NCBI RefSeq assembly: GCF_002335525.1
Contig: NZ_BDUF01000023.1
Location: forward strand, 1-55,488
Length of the DNA stretch: 55,488 nt
Reading direction: 5' to 3'
DNA from: Effusibacillus lacus
GTDB lineage: Bacteria; Bacillota; Bacilli; Tumebacillales; Effusibacillaceae
Numbering within the stretch: position 1 is the stretch's first letter; each line of letters starts with the position of its first letter. Below are positions 31,540 through 40,723 of this stretch, one piece after another. The notes beneath the pieces were generated by a model. The model was not told the origin of the DNA. It was given only the letters and a program-made list of their open reading frames with translations, and made no database searches. A program made the translations under genes and the position numbers.

Positions 31540-31554
31540 ACCTTAAAAATCATG

Positions 31555-31595
31555 AGAGGACACATATATATGAATAACATGTGTCCTCTTTTATT
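31555..31595 (+). terminator. strong terminator of the 5'-nucleotidase gene
   Basis: AGAGGACACAT (31555-31565) pairs perfectly with ATGTGTCCTCT (31579-31589), then TTTTATTTTG. Confidence 0.92.
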
Positions 31596-31673
31596 TTGTT
31601 CTTCAACAAATCACGTAAGCTTTACAACTGATAGCCTTGCATCCAATTTTTCCGTAAACCTGCCCATTGTAAA

Positions 31674-31860
31674 AATAGGACTGATTGTCAGTCTTATTTT
31701 TTATTTTTTGATTTCACTCTTAAAATAGAACTGATTATCAGTCCTATCCGGGGGATTTTACCAAGGCGCAGGCAGAAAATAGCAAATAGAACTGATAACC
31801 AGTCTTATTTCCGGGAGTACCTTTGAATCGACAAATATAAGCCTGAAATGCAGTCCTATT
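31674..31860. repeat. cluster B of 25-bp AATA...TATT elements (4 copies)
   Basis: Elements lie at 31674-31698, 31724-31748, 31785-31809 and 31836-31860; their starts are 50, 61 and 51 bp apart. Each has the AATA(or TATA)-core-TATT form with GACTG...CAGTC palindromic cores and compensating changes in the arms. The last 61 bp are about 90 percent identical to 3811-3870 in cluster A, in the same orientation. Besides this cluster the 510-bp gap to the next gene holds only the upstream terminator and a downstream promoter. Confidence 0.85.
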
Positions 31861-32002
31861 TTGCAGCTGGTAGCTTTCCTGCCTGCTAAGGGTAACCAAA
31901 ACAAACCGGATTCGTACCTTCAGGTTCCGTAATTTTGTGCGGCAACTCCAATCTATAAGAAATTGAGGGTGTTAATGCAGGTCTTCTTGCTTTGTGAACA
32001 GC

Positions 32003-32031
32003 TTGGAAAGAATAATTTGTGGTACTATCAT
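32003..32031 (+). promoter_or_regulatory. probable promoter of the DUF1934 gene
   Basis: TTGGAA (32003-32008) and TATCAT (32026-32031) are 17 bp apart, ending 18 bases before the GTG start. Confidence 0.45.
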
Positions 32032-32049
32032 ATCGTTGGAGGTGACGAC

Positions 32050-32475
32050 GTGGAAAAGATTCCCGCAAAGATACGCATCCACACCAGGCAAACATTGGAA
32101 GACGGCACAACGCATACATTTACATCAAGTCACTCGGGCTTTCTTTATCAGAAACAAACCGCGCTTTACCTCATCTATCAGGAACAGGGTCAAGATGAAT
32201 CGGACCGGATTCAGACCACCTGGAAGCTGGAAACTGCGCAGGCTTCCCTGATTCGCCAGGGGGCCACGGAACTGCGTGCTTTCTTCAAAAAAGGGGCAGG
32301 CGATTCCACCACACTGGTTACTCCCCACGGTCATCTGCCGGTGCAATTTGAGACCTTTCGCCTGGAACAGAACCTGTCGCCTGAAGGCGGGCAGCTCCGA
32401 ATCGGGTACATCATGGATATGGCAGGTTCCGTGAGCCGAATGGAAGTTGAAATGCACGTGAATACTGACATTTGA
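32050..32475 (+). CDS. YwiB-like DUF1934 beta-barrel protein
   Basis: The 141-residue product matches the size of B. subtilis YwiB (142) and the pattern of DUF1934: a small lipocalin-like barrel with YQKQTALYLIYQEQ, TTWKLETAQASLIRQGATELRAFFKKG and a final IGYIMDMAGSVSRMEVEM. The role is unknown. The start is the GTG at 32050, four bases after GGAGGTGA; the frame is open upstream but the family begins here. In Bacillus ywiB lies near argS; here no argS is seen, so the context has changed. Confidence 0.85.
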   Translation: MEKIPAKIRIHTRQTLEDGTTHTFTSSHSGFLYQKQTALYLIYQEQGQDESDRIQTTWKLETAQASLIRQGATELRAFFKKGAGDSTTLVTPHGHLPVQFETFRLEQNLSPEGGQLRIGYIMDMAGSVSRMEVEMHVNTDI

Positions 32476-32514
32476 TTGCGGCTTCATTTTTTTACCGGAA
32501 AGGGGAATGTTTCT

Positions 32515-32688
32515 TTGGATATGCGAGTTTGGGTGTTGTCATTGGCAACAGGTTTGATTGTCGGGTTTCTGTTCTCGGCAATGAAGCTGCCGCTGCCTGC
32601 CCCGCCCGTTTTTTCGGGGGTGCTTGGGATTGTGGGGATCTGGCTTGGCGGTGTAGTGTTCAGTTGGATCAGCCGGCTGTGGCAGTAA
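32515..32688 (+). CDS. XapX domain membrane protein
   Basis: The 57-residue product has two membrane helices joined by a proline-rich turn (MKLPLPAPPVFSGVLGIVG), the XapX (DUF1427) signature. The function is unknown. It starts with TTG seven bases after AAAGGGGAA; an ATG two codons later is an alternative. It directly follows the DUF1934 gene and ends in a strong terminator. Confidence 0.8.
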   Translation: MDMRVWVLSLATGLIVGFLFSAMKLPLPAPPVFSGVLGIVGIWLGGVVFSWISRLWQ

Positions 32689-32709
32689 GCACGGCCGGTT
32701 TTTTGTTTT
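32671..32709 (+). terminator. intrinsic terminator
   Basis: AGCCGGCTGTG (32671-32681) pairs with CACGGCCGGTT (32690-32700) through G-T pairs, then TTTTTTGTTTT. It includes the last codons of the XapX gene. Confidence 0.85.
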
Positions 32710-32729
32710 AAAAAATTTCTTGCGGAGAT

Positions 32730-32755
32730 GGTAACTTTTTGTGGCCTCCCTCGTC
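32730..32755 (+). promoter_or_regulatory. ECF-sigma-type promoter of the SLH protein genes
   Basis: GGTAAC (32730-32735) and CGTC (32752-32755) are 16 bp apart. This resembles promoters of extracytoplasmic-function sigma factors of the SigX/SigM/SigW group (tGtAAC or tGAAAC with CGWC). A T-run directly after the -35 is also typical. No housekeeping promoter is evident in the same interval. Confidence 0.5.
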
Positions 32756-32832
32756 TAATACTATGTAGGGGTAATATACTAGATTTTGGAAGCACTGGGG
32801 TACATAGGGAGACAGGAAAAAGGAGGATCTGT

Positions 32833-35091
32833 ATGAAAAAGTTCAAACGGACCACCGCGGTTGCACTGACACTGGGAATGCTGTTTACGTCCGTGCCGTA
32901 TGCCGCGCTTGCCGAATCACCGGCAGCGACCGCATCCACAATGACACAGGAAGAAGCGGTCAATGTTGTCAAGAAGTTCGTCTCAATTCCGGAAGATTAC
33001 AAAGTGCTGAACGTGTCGTTCCATGATGCCAAAGACGGCTATGGGCCCTATGGACGAAACAGTGCATGGATGATCACTTTCGGCAAAGAGGAGCGGTATG
33101 AAAGAGGCAACATTCATGCAGTCGTGGACGCTGCGAAAGGAATCGTTGTGAATCTCGATTTCTTCCAGCAGGACGATTCGACCATCGAGAACTCGATCAC
33201 CCGGGACGAAGCCAGAACCAGGGCGCTGGAATTCCTGAAGAAACTGGCCCCCGACAAAGCCAATCAGGTCAAAGAGGCGGAATTGCAGGAAAAATATTAT
33301 GCCTATGGGCCCTATGGCCGCAGTGCCATGGAGATGTTCCGTTTCGAACGCGTTGTAAACGGAATTCCTTATCCTGCAGACGGCATCACCATCCGGGTCA
33401 ACGGCAAAGGCGAACTTCGCGGGTACAACTACAACTGGTCTGACAACATGCAGTTCCCGGATCTTCAGGCGTCTGTCGATGCGGCAAAAGCCAGGGAAGT
33501 TTTCAAGAGTTCCCTGAATCTTCAACTTCAATACCAACGCATTTACAAGCCCTATGCGTGGGATGAAATCGAGTCCCAACTCCTCTACGGCCCTTGGGAT
33601 ACCTACGGCATGGGCAGCCCATTCCCCATGATTGACGCAGCCAAGGGAGAGGCAATCGGCATGGACGGCAAGCCGGTTCCGGCAAAGCCTGCGATGGAGT
33701 TCAAGCCGCTTGCGGATAAGCCGGGTGCGCCGAAAGCTGCCAAAGAACTGACCAGGGAAGAAGCCCAGGCGATTGTGGATTCCTACAATCTGGATCTGAA
33801 AGGGTATACTCTGGAAACTGTCAACTTTGAGAATTACAAGGACAGAAACCTCATGTGGCGCTTCCACTACCGGATGGGAGATCCCAAAGATTACAAAACT
33901 ATGAAAAATATCACCGTCGCAATTGATGCCAAGACCGGTGAGTTGCGCGAATACTACCGCAACGAGTGGCGGGAAGGACCGGAAGAAATGCCCAAAGATC
34001 CCAAAGTGACAAGGGAACAGGCAAAATCCAGGGCAATCGAATTCCTCAAGTCCGCTCTGCCCACCCAAATTGACAAAATTGCGCTAAATCCCGCATTTGA
34101 ACTGAGCCTCAACAGCAATCCGAAGATGGGATTGGGATACCCATTCCACTCCTTTGAGTTCGTGCGCCTGGTAAACGGTGTGCCGGATCGGGAAGGCGGC
34201 GCCAGGGTGGTGATTGATCCGAACACCGGAGAGATTCGGGAATTCTCCGCAGGTTGGGGATGGAATGACAATGTCAAATACCAGCCCAAGGAGAATGTAC
34301 TGGATCTGGAAACGGCCAAGAACAAATATGTTGAGAAATACAAGCTGCGTCTCCAATACATGGCCATCTACGACAAAGGCCAAACCCCCTATGAACCCGG
34401 AAAGCCATCGGGAGTGGCTCTTGTTTACGCCCCGGCAAGCTTCGGCAACATGCAAATGCTGAATGCTGTGACGGGAGAGTGGGTAACGCTTTATGGGGAG
34501 GCGCCGGCAGAACCGGTTGAAATCAATGACATTCAGGGACACTGGGCGGAAAAGCAACTCCGCTATCTGGCAGACCGTGGAGTGTTCAAAGTAAAGGACG
34601 GGAAACTGGAACCGGAGGGGACGGTCACCCGCGGCGACATGGTAAAGTACCTGCTGCTGAGCATGGACGGACCACGTCCGTTTGAACAGAAAGCGGCCGC
34701 ATCTTTTGGCGATGTCGGCAAGGACCACCCGAACTACAACTATATCGAAGAAGCGGCAGCCCGGAAGTGGATTGACAAGAACGTGAAGAACTTCCGGCCG
34801 GAGGATCCGGTTACCCGTGAAGAACTGTCGGATATGGTGACAGCAGTGCTTGGCTACGCGAAACTGGCAGATGCGAAGCAAGCATTCGTCAATCATTTCC
34901 CGGATGTGGCCAATGACGGGCCATACATGGGCGACATTGCCATTGTCAATGCGCTTGGCATTATGAGCGGATGGGAAGGCAAATTCAGTCCGAAACAAAG
35001 CGTGACCAAAGCGCAGGCTGCCGTTGTGCTGACCAAGATGCTGGATCACGTCAAGGAAAAGAACCAGTATCCCTATTTCATGACGAAATAG
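32833..35091 (+). CDS. SLH-anchored surface protein with YcdB/YcdC-like repeats (copy 1)
   Basis: The 752-residue product has a signal peptide (MKKFKRTTAVALTLGMLFTSVPYAALAE). A long region follows with repeated PepSY/YcdB-like units (EEAVNVVKKFVSIPEDYKVL near 45, DEARTRALEFLKKLAP near 135, EEAQAIVDSYNLDLKGYTLE near 310 and so on). Three C-terminal SLH domains (about 560-750) start at DIQGHWAEKQLRYLADRGVF, YNYIEEAAARKWIDKN and MGDIAIVNALGIMSGWEG. SLH domains bind pyruvylated wall polysaccharide, so the protein sits on the cell surface; YcdB/YcdC-like domains have no proven role. The ATG follows AAGGAGGAT. The next gene is a full-length paralogue. Confidence 0.9.
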   Translation: MKKFKRTTAVALTLGMLFTSVPYAALAESPAATASTMTQEEAVNVVKKFVSIPEDYKVLNVSFHDAKDGYGPYGRNSAWMITFGKEERYERGNIHAVVDAAKGIVVNLDFFQQDDSTIENSITRDEARTRALEFLKKLAPDKANQVKEAELQEKYYAYGPYGRSAMEMFRFERVVNGIPYPADGITIRVNGKGELRGYNYNWSDNMQFPDLQASVDAAKAREVFKSSLNLQLQYQRIYKPYAWDEIESQLLYGPWDTYGMGSPFPMIDAAKGEAIGMDGKPVPAKPAMEFKPLADKPGAPKAAKELTREEAQAIVDSYNLDLKGYTLETVNFENYKDRNLMWRFHYRMGDPKDYKTMKNITVAIDAKTGELREYYRNEWREGPEEMPKDPKVTREQAKSRAIEFLKSALPTQIDKIALNPAFELSLNSNPKMGLGYPFHSFEFVRLVNGVPDREGGARVVIDPNTGEIREFSAGWGWNDNVKYQPKENVLDLETAKNKYVEKYKLRLQYMAIYDKGQTPYEPGKPSGVALVYAPASFGNMQMLNAVTGEWVTLYGEAPAEPVEINDIQGHWAEKQLRYLADRGVFKVKDGKLEPEGTVTRGDMVKYLLLSMDGPRPFEQKAAASFGDVGKDHPNYNYIEEAAARKWIDKNVKNFRPEDPVTREELSDMVTAVLGYAKLADAKQAFVNHFPDVANDGPYMGDIAIVNALGIMSGWEGKFSPKQSVTKAQAAVVLTKMLDHVKEKNQYPYFMTK

Positions 35092-35129
35092 TCCATTTGG
35101 TCCATCCCGCAGTAGAGGGAGGCAGGGCA

Positions 35130-37340
35130 ATGAAGAATTGGAAACAAGCGGCGGCAGCCGGCCTGGCAGCGTGCATGCTGCTGACAACTGTGCCATACTC
35201 CGTTATGGCAAAGGCTACCACCGGAACCACAACGGCAATGTCCAAGGAGCAAGCGATCGAGGCGGCGAAAAAACTGGTTTCAATACCTGATGGGTATGAG
35301 TTGGTGGAGGCGTCCTATTACGAGTCAAAGGATCATCCGGGAATCTATGGACAGAACAGCGTGTGGACCATCCGCTTTGAAAAAAAAGGAAAACCCGACA
35401 ATGGTTCCATAACGTTTACAATGCATGGAAAAACGGGTGCTCTTCTGAATCTGAACGCGCACGACAATGACGATGGGCAGGGGGATTCCGCAATCTCGCG
35501 GGACGAAGCCCGGACCATGGTCAAAGAATATTTGAACAAACTGGCTCCCGACAGAGCAAATCAGGTTACAGAAGAGGAGTTGCCTCAGGACTTCGGATCC
35601 GGCCAAACCATGCATACATTCAAGTTTGTTCGTACGGTGGACGGGATTCCGTATCCTCCCAACCACGTTTCCATTACTGTCAATGGCAAAGGACAGCTGC
35701 GAAATTATTATTGTGAATGGACCGAAGGGCTGGAGTTTCCGAAGCCTGTTGATGCGATCAGCAAGGAACGGGCAACGGAAGCCTTCAAAGCGGCGCTTAC
35801 CCTGGAACTTCGTTATCAGAGAGTCTACAAGCCCGATTCGAAGGATGGCAACGAGGCGAAACTCTTTTACGGTCCTTATCGGGAAGGACACAATTTCCCT
35901 GTGATTGATGCGATGAAAGGTGTTGAAATTGACTCATTTGGAGAACCGGTGCAACCCAAAACGGCCGCAGGTTATTCCTTACTGGCCGAAAAACCGGGCG
36001 AACCAAAGGTTTTGAAAGACCTCACGCAGGAAGAGGCAGCGGAAATGGTTGCCGCTTATCAACTCAACCTGTCGGGGTACAAACAGACGAGCGGACGTTA
36101 TGAGAAACACAGCGAGCGTAACTCGGTTTGGACATTCGAGTATCAGAAAGGCGAACCGAATGACCCGAAGACGCACGACGGAGCAACGGTTTCGATAGAT
36201 GCCAAAACCGGAGAATTAAGGTTTTTCATTCGGCATGAATTCGGTGAAGAACCGTATAAGTTTCCAACGAACCCCCGCTTGTCGGAAGAGCAGGCACGTC
36301 AGAAAGCGATCGGGTTTGTCAAACAGGCTATACCGACGAAGGTACATCTGATTGCGCTGGATCCTTTGTGGGATGTGAAGCATGGGTTGAAGACCGGACC
36401 TGCTTATGCCTTCCATTTTGTCCGTTTGGTGAACGGGATTCCTTTTCGTGATGGAACGATTGCATTGTCAATGGACCCGGACACGGGGAACATCAAAGAA
36501 TTTTTCAGCGGCGGGGATTGGAATGCGGATATTCAATTCGCGCCCGCAGAGGGCATCGTGACCATGGATCAGGCCAGAGGCAAATTCGCGGAAGCGTTCC
36601 CCCTGCGCCTGCAATATCTGCCGGTCTTTGAGAAGGGGAAAAATCCCTATGAGCAAGGTCCACAAAAAGGGGTGGCATTGGTTTATGCGCCCCCGGCTGA
36701 CAAATACCCACACGATTTGGATGCGGTGAAGGGGGAATGGGAAGTACCGGAGCCGCCCAAGCGTCCGGTTGCGAATGACATCAAAGGCCATTGGGCGGAG
36801 AAATATCTGCAATGGATGCTGGATCGCGGCGTCATGATCGACAAAGACCTGAAAGACGGAAAGATGTATCCGGATGAAGGGGTTACCCGCGGCGACATGA
36901 TGCGCTACCTGATCAAATCGGGCTTTCCAACCAACCATCAATGGTCGGGCAGGTTTGAGTTTTCGGATGTCCCGGATTCGGACTTCAATTTCGGCTTTAT
37001 TCAAAGTGCCGTCAACAGCGGATGGGTGGATCCGGAGGCCAAACGGTTCCGGCCCAATGATTTCTTAATCCGCGAAGAGCTAGCAGATGTGATGGTAACG
37101 ATTATGGGGTACGGCAAACTGTCCACTGTCCCCAACACGTTTATAAACAGGTACCGGGACATAACATCAGACCGATATGTGGGGGATATTGCGATTGTTT
37201 CGTCACTTGGCATCATGACCGGCTACGGCGGAAATTTCGATCCACGGGGAGTCGTGACCAAAGCACAGGCTGCAGTGGTGATCAACCGCGTTTGGGACCA
37301 TCTTGCGGAAAAACAATCTTCAGGCGTCTACATGCAATAA
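35130..37340 (+). CDS. SLH-anchored surface protein with YcdB/YcdC-like repeats (copy 2)
   Basis: The 736-residue product matches copy 1 along its whole length: signal peptide (MKNWKQAAAAGLAACMLLTTVPYSVMAK), the VSIPDGYELVEASYYESKD opening, DEARTMVKEYLNKLAPDRANQVTEEEL, NGIPF/NGIPYP segments and three SLH domains (DIKGHWAEKYLQWMLDRGVM onward). Protein identity to copy 1 is clearly high but not near-identical, so the duplication is old. The ATG follows GGGAGG, 38 bases after the copy 1 stop; the two share one transcript and a terminator. The first SLH domain of this copy carries a short insertion (DLKDGKMYPDEG). Confidence 0.9.
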   Translation: MKNWKQAAAAGLAACMLLTTVPYSVMAKATTGTTTAMSKEQAIEAAKKLVSIPDGYELVEASYYESKDHPGIYGQNSVWTIRFEKKGKPDNGSITFTMHGKTGALLNLNAHDNDDGQGDSAISRDEARTMVKEYLNKLAPDRANQVTEEELPQDFGSGQTMHTFKFVRTVDGIPYPPNHVSITVNGKGQLRNYYCEWTEGLEFPKPVDAISKERATEAFKAALTLELRYQRVYKPDSKDGNEAKLFYGPYREGHNFPVIDAMKGVEIDSFGEPVQPKTAAGYSLLAEKPGEPKVLKDLTQEEAAEMVAAYQLNLSGYKQTSGRYEKHSERNSVWTFEYQKGEPNDPKTHDGATVSIDAKTGELRFFIRHEFGEEPYKFPTNPRLSEEQARQKAIGFVKQAIPTKVHLIALDPLWDVKHGLKTGPAYAFHFVRLVNGIPFRDGTIALSMDPDTGNIKEFFSGGDWNADIQFAPAEGIVTMDQARGKFAEAFPLRLQYLPVFEKGKNPYEQGPQKGVALVYAPPADKYPHDLDAVKGEWEVPEPPKRPVANDIKGHWAEKYLQWMLDRGVMIDKDLKDGKMYPDEGVTRGDMMRYLIKSGFPTNHQWSGRFEFSDVPDSDFNFGFIQSAVNSGWVDPEAKRFRPNDFLIREELADVMVTIMGYGKLSTVPNTFINRYRDITSDRYVGDIAIVSSLGIMTGYGGNFDPRGVVTKAQAAVVINRVWDHLAEKQSSGVYMQ

Positions 37341-37352
37341 TAGGTAACAAAC

Positions 37353-37392
37353 AGCCTTGATTCCTTGAAAGAAAGGGATCAAGGCTTTTCTC
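37353..37392 (+). terminator. terminator of the SLH operon
   Basis: AGCCTTGAT (37353-37361) pairs with ATCAAGGCT (37378-37386), with further pairing inside, then TTTTCTC. Confidence 0.85.
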
Positions 37393-37457
37393 ATATTTTT
37401 TTTCTTTTCGACAAATTTCGAGCAGGAGAAATGAAATAGCTGAGTGAATATTTAGAT

Positions 37458-37465
37458 ACCGATAT
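37458..37465 (+). promoter_or_regulatory. possible SigD -10 of the chemoreceptor gene
   Basis: ACCGATAT matches the flagellar sigma factor -10 (GCCGATAT) at seven of eight bases, 38 bases before the start codon. No clear TAAA -35 is seen at the right distance. Chemoreceptor genes are usual SigD targets in Bacilli. A GACTG-AA-CAGTC palindrome follows at 37468-37479. Confidence 0.4.
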
Positions 37466-37503
37466 TTGACTGAACAGTCGGTTTAAAATAATGGGGTGAG
37501 GGC

Positions 37504-38772
37504 ATGCAGAGGAAGACAGTGGCGAAGTACATCATCCGTTCTGCCGTATTGGGAGCTTTGGGGGCGATGGTCATCGGTGTCGGGATAGTATATGGCAACG
37601 AAATCAGGGGAAAGGCTGTCTGGATCAACCTGTCATTGGTTTCTTTGGGGGGCGGAATGATGGGATTGATCATCAGCGCTCTGAACTACAAGCGTTTCAT
37701 GGCACCCATGAAGGGAATCATCTCCCACATTCAAGCGATTGCGGACGGCGATTTGACCGCTCGACTTGATGAGGACAAAGTAGGGGAACTGAAACCGATT
37801 GCGGTTTCGATCAATCAAATGGTCGGCACCTGGGAGAATGTTCTCGGCCATGTAAACGAAACGGCTCATCAGACGGCAGCCTTGTCGGAACAGCTGGCTG
37901 CCAGTGCCGCAGAAAGCACACAGGCAGCCAATCAGATCGCAGCCTCTATTCACGAGGTGGCAACTGGGGCTGAAATGCAAGCCCGCGGCGCGGAAGAAAG
38001 CAAGAAAGCGTTGGAAGAAATGGCTGGAGGAATTCAGCGGGTGGCGGAGAGTTCATCTGTCGTTTCCGAGGCTTCGCTTGAGATGTCACAGCAGGCGGAA
38101 CAAGGGAATCATTCTGTTCAGCAGGCAGTGCAACAGATGGATTCGATACAGGCTGCGGTTACCCATTCCGCAGCAGTCGTCAAGCATCTGGGGGAACGTT
38201 CAGAAGCCATCGGACAGATTGTCGAAGTCATCACCGGTATTGCGTCGCAAACCAATTTGTTGGCGCTGAACGCAGCCATTGAGGCGGCAAGGGCAGGCGA
38301 ACATGGAAGAGGTTTTGCAGTCGTGGCGGATGAGGTAAGGAAACTTGCGGAGCAATCGGAGGCGTCAGCCGGTCAAATTGCGGCGTTAATCCAGGAAATC
38401 CAGGCAGATACGGCCAAAGCTGTGAAATCCATGGATGAAGGCATGGAAGAAGTTCAATCAGGAATGGAACTTTTCCGGACTGCGGGAATCTCTTTTTCGC
38501 GAATCGTCAACGCTTCGCAGCAAGTTGCAGGCCAGATTCAGGAGATTTCGGCCGCCTCCCAGCAGATGTCAGCCGGGTCGGAACAGGTATTGGCCTCTGT
38601 TGAGCAGATGACCAGCATTGCCAAACAATCGGAAACCCACTCCCTTCAAGTGGCGTCTGCCTCGGAGGAACAGTTGGCCTCCATGGAGCAGATCGCCAGG
38701 TCTGCTTCCTCTTTGAGTGAACATGCCCTGGAACTGCAGGAACTGATCAGCAAATTCAAAATCAGCCGGTAA
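37504..38772 (+). CDS. methyl-accepting chemotaxis protein
   Basis: The 422-residue product has two membrane helices close together (about residues 11-30 and 40-60) with almost no extracellular part. A HAMP segment follows ([35 protein letters not shown]) and a long signalling domain. The hairpin tip is conserved ([47 protein letters not shown]), so it can couple to CheA/CheW. Without a periplasmic sensor it may sense membrane state or an intracellular cue. The ATG follows GGGGTGAGG. No other chemotaxis gene is adjacent. Confidence 0.95.
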   Translation: MQRKTVAKYIIRSAVLGALGAMVIGVGIVYGNEIRGKAVWINLSLVSLGGGMMGLIISALNYKRFMAPMKGIISHIQAIADGDLTARLDEDKVGELKPIAVSINQMVGTWENVLGHVNETAHQTAALSEQLAASAAESTQAANQIAASIHEVATGAEMQARGAEESKKALEEMAGGIQRVAESSSVVSEASLEMSQQAEQGNHSVQQAVQQMDSIQAAVTHSAAVVKHLGERSEAIGQIVEVITGIASQTNLLALNAAIEAARAGEHGRGFAVVADEVRKLAEQSEASAGQIAALIQEIQADTAKAVKSMDEGMEEVQSGMELFRTAGISFSRIVNASQQVAGQIQEISAASQQMSAGSEQVLASVEQMTSIAKQSETHSLQVASASEEQLASMEQIARSASSLSEHALELQELISKFKISR

Positions 38773-38781
38773 AATCGACGA

Positions 38782-38805
38782 AACCTCCGGACAATGCCGG
38801 GGGTT
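38782..38805 (+). terminator. hairpin after the chemoreceptor gene
   Basis: AACCTCCGG (38782-38790) pairs with CCGGGGGTT (38797-38805), one G-T pair. The following bases are TTCCG and then, 13 bases on, GGTTTTTT, so it is an imperfect terminator. Confidence 0.5.
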
Positions 38806-38896
38806 TCCGAATAATGCCGGTTTTTTGACATCTGAATGCCCAATTTTTGGCATCTTCTCATAAAGTGAATACTGAGAAAACAAGGGGGTGTACGGC

Positions 38897-40360
38897 TTGG
38901 AAGCGTCAGCGGCCAATACACTGGAAATGCTGCATGCGATACTGGGATCGATCGACGAGGGGATTCATGCGGTAAACCGGGACGGAATCACTGTCTTTTA
39001 CAATGAAGTGGCGGGCAAACTTGACGGGTTGGTGCCGGAAGAAGTGATCGGCAAGCATGTGTTGGACGTGTTTCCTTCGCTTGGACCGGATACGAGTACG
39101 CTGCTTCAGGTGCTTGCGACGGGGAAGCCGGTCGATCATGTCAAACAAACTTATACCAACGTTCATGGGAAGGCGGTGCATACTGTCAACAGCACAATGC
39201 CCATTTTTTCCCGGGGTCAATTGATCGGGGCCCTGGAAGTAGCCAAGGATCTTACGCAAGTGAAGGAACTGGCGGAGAAGCTGATTGACCTGCAGGCCAG
39301 TCTGATTTCCCAACGGAAGGCGAAACCCCGTCAAAAATTGGAGGCCCGCTACACCTTTGACGACATTATCACATGCAATCCGCGAATGATTGAATTGAAA
39401 GAGCTGGCGGCCCGGGCTTCGTCCACCGATTCATCGGTGCTTGTCTGTGGGGAAACGGGTACCGGCAAGGAACTGTTTGTACAGTCGATCCACAATTTCT
39501 CGCTCAGAAGGAACCGTCCTTTTATTGCCCAGAATTGCGCAGCCATGCCGGCTTCGCTGCTGGAAGGTCTTCTGTTCGGAACGGTCAAAGGGAGTTTCAC
39601 AGGGGCCGAGAATCGGCCGGGTTTGTTTGAGCTGGCGGATGGGGGAACCCTGTTTCTTGACGAAATCAACTCGATGCCGCTGGAGCTTCAGGTGAAGCTG
39701 CTTCGCGTGCTGCAGGAAGGGTATGTGCGCAGAATCGGGGACACGAAAGTGACGCCTGTAAATGTGAGGGTTCTGGCGGCCACCAACAGCGATCCGCTGG
39801 AGGCGATCCAAAAAGGGCTTCTGCGGGCAGACCTTTATTACAGACTGAACGTGGTTTCCCTGCACCTGCCAAGACTGGCGGAGCGCAAGGAAGATATCCG
39901 TCTGCTGACCCGGCATTTTCTGGAGTTGTACAATGAACGGTTTCACAAACGGGTTGACAGGCTGACACCGGAGGTGGAGCGCTGCTTTCAGCTCTACCAT
40001 TGGCCCGGAAATGTGCGGGAACTGCAGCATGCAATAGAAAGTGCTATGAATCTCGTTCGGGAGGATACGATTGGAATCGAGTTGATTCCGCCCCAAATTG
40101 CACAGGAGGCGGGTGTTCAACGGAAGCATGCCGCTGGCTCAGATGGCTCCGGCAACTCAACTGCCAAGGGGCTCGGCGTGCTGGAAGAATTTGAAGCATC
40201 GGGTTTGTCGCTGCGGGAGTATCTGGATCGGGTGGAACGAACGATCATTGAGCGGTGGCTGGAACGAACCAAAGGAAATGTGGTGCAGGCAGCCAAGCGG
40301 CTCGGCATGCCTCGTCAGACCCTGCAGTATCGGGTCGGCAGGGGGAGAAACAAGGAATAG
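38897..40360 (+). CDS. sigma-54-dependent activator with PAS sensor (probable regulator of lysine degradation)
   Basis: The 487-residue product has an N-terminal PAS domain (about 8-125) and a central AAA+ domain (about 155-385). A Fis-type helix-turn-helix lies at the C-terminus ([21 protein letters not shown]). The AAA+ motifs are Walker A GETGTGKE (185-192), GSFTGA (232-237, the sigma-54 contact loop with Ser for the usual Ala) and Walker B in [10 protein letters not shown]. RocR- and BkdR-like proteins of this type control amino acid catabolism in Bacilli. A canonical sigma-54 promoter lies 364 bases downstream, before the kam genes, so these are the likely target. The start is the TTG at 38897, six bases after AAGGGGGTG; a GTG three codons earlier overlaps that site. 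Confidence 0.93.
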   Translation: MEASAANTLEMLHAILGSIDEGIHAVNRDGITVFYNEVAGKLDGLVPEEVIGKHVLDVFPSLGPDTSTLLQVLATGKPVDHVKQTYTNVHGKAVHTVNSTMPIFSRGQLIGALEVAKDLTQVKELAEKLIDLQASLISQRKAKPRQKLEARYTFDDIITCNPRMIELKELAARASSTDSSVLVCGETGTGKELFVQSIHNFSLRRNRPFIAQNCAAMPASLLEGLLFGTVKGSFTGAENRPGLFELADGGTLFLDEINSMPLELQVKLLRVLQEGYVRRIGDTKVTPVNVRVLAATNSDPLEAIQKGLLRADLYYRLNVVSLHLPRLAERKEDIRLLTRHFLELYNERFHKRVDRLTPEVERCFQLYHWPGNVRELQHAIESAMNLVREDTIGIELIPPQIAQEAGVQRKHAAGSDGSGNSTAKGLGVLEEFEASGLSLREYLDRVERTIIERWLERTKGNVVQAAKRLGMPRQTLQYRVGRGRNKE

Positions 40361-40424
40361 CGGTAAATTGGTTTTCAGGCTATCGAAAAATCCTCTATTG
40401 AGTACTTTTCTTCAGAAGTTGTTT

Positions 40425-40448
40425 GCGGATTTTGGATCCGCTTTTTTT
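40425..40448 (+). terminator. terminator of the sigma-54 activator gene
   Basis: GCGGAT (40425-40430) pairs with ATCCGC (40436-40441), loop TTTGG, then TTTTTTT. Confidence 0.8.
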
Positions 40449-40469
40449 GTTTTTGAGTCTGATACTCAA

Positions 40470-40657
40470 ATTAAGAGACTTTGGTGCCCTTATTTCATAC
40501 GGATAAAATGTTTTTTCTGAATAAGGGATCCCAAGGTGCTTATTCGATCAAATTTATATTCCCCGTTGGTACCAACGTTCAAATAGATACTTGAAAATCT
40601 CTTATTCCTGAAATCCTCATTTCTAGGCAGTCAATAAGAGCCTCAAAATCACCTATT
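40470..40657. repeat. cluster E of 25-bp AATA...TATT elements (4 copies)
   Basis: Units lie at 40470-40494 (ATTAAGAGAC...CTTATT), 40520-40544 (AATAAGGGAT...CTTATT), 40582-40606 (AATAGATACT...CTTATT) and 40633-40657 (AATAAGAGCC...CCTATT). Their starts are 50, 62 and 51 bp apart. The first resembles the second when inverted (GGTGCCCTTATT against AATAAGGGATCC), and the third and fourth are similarly related. Cores differ from those of the other clusters, but length, ends and spacing agree. The cluster fills the region between the activator gene and the sigma-54 promoter. Confidence 0.7.
40564..40577. promoter_or_regulatory. 14-bp perfect palindrome, candidate activator binding site
   Basis: CGTTGGTACCAACG is a perfect palindrome 147 bp upstream of the sigma-54 promoter, a usual distance for an upstream activating sequence. 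It lies in the spacer between the second and third 25-bp elements of cluster E, so it could belong to that cluster instead. Confidence 0.5.
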
Positions 40658-40723
40658 CCAAAATTGTTTAGGCCTCGTATTGCAGCGGGCCTTTTTTTGT
40701 GCCGAAAATTTAGCATTTTTCTT

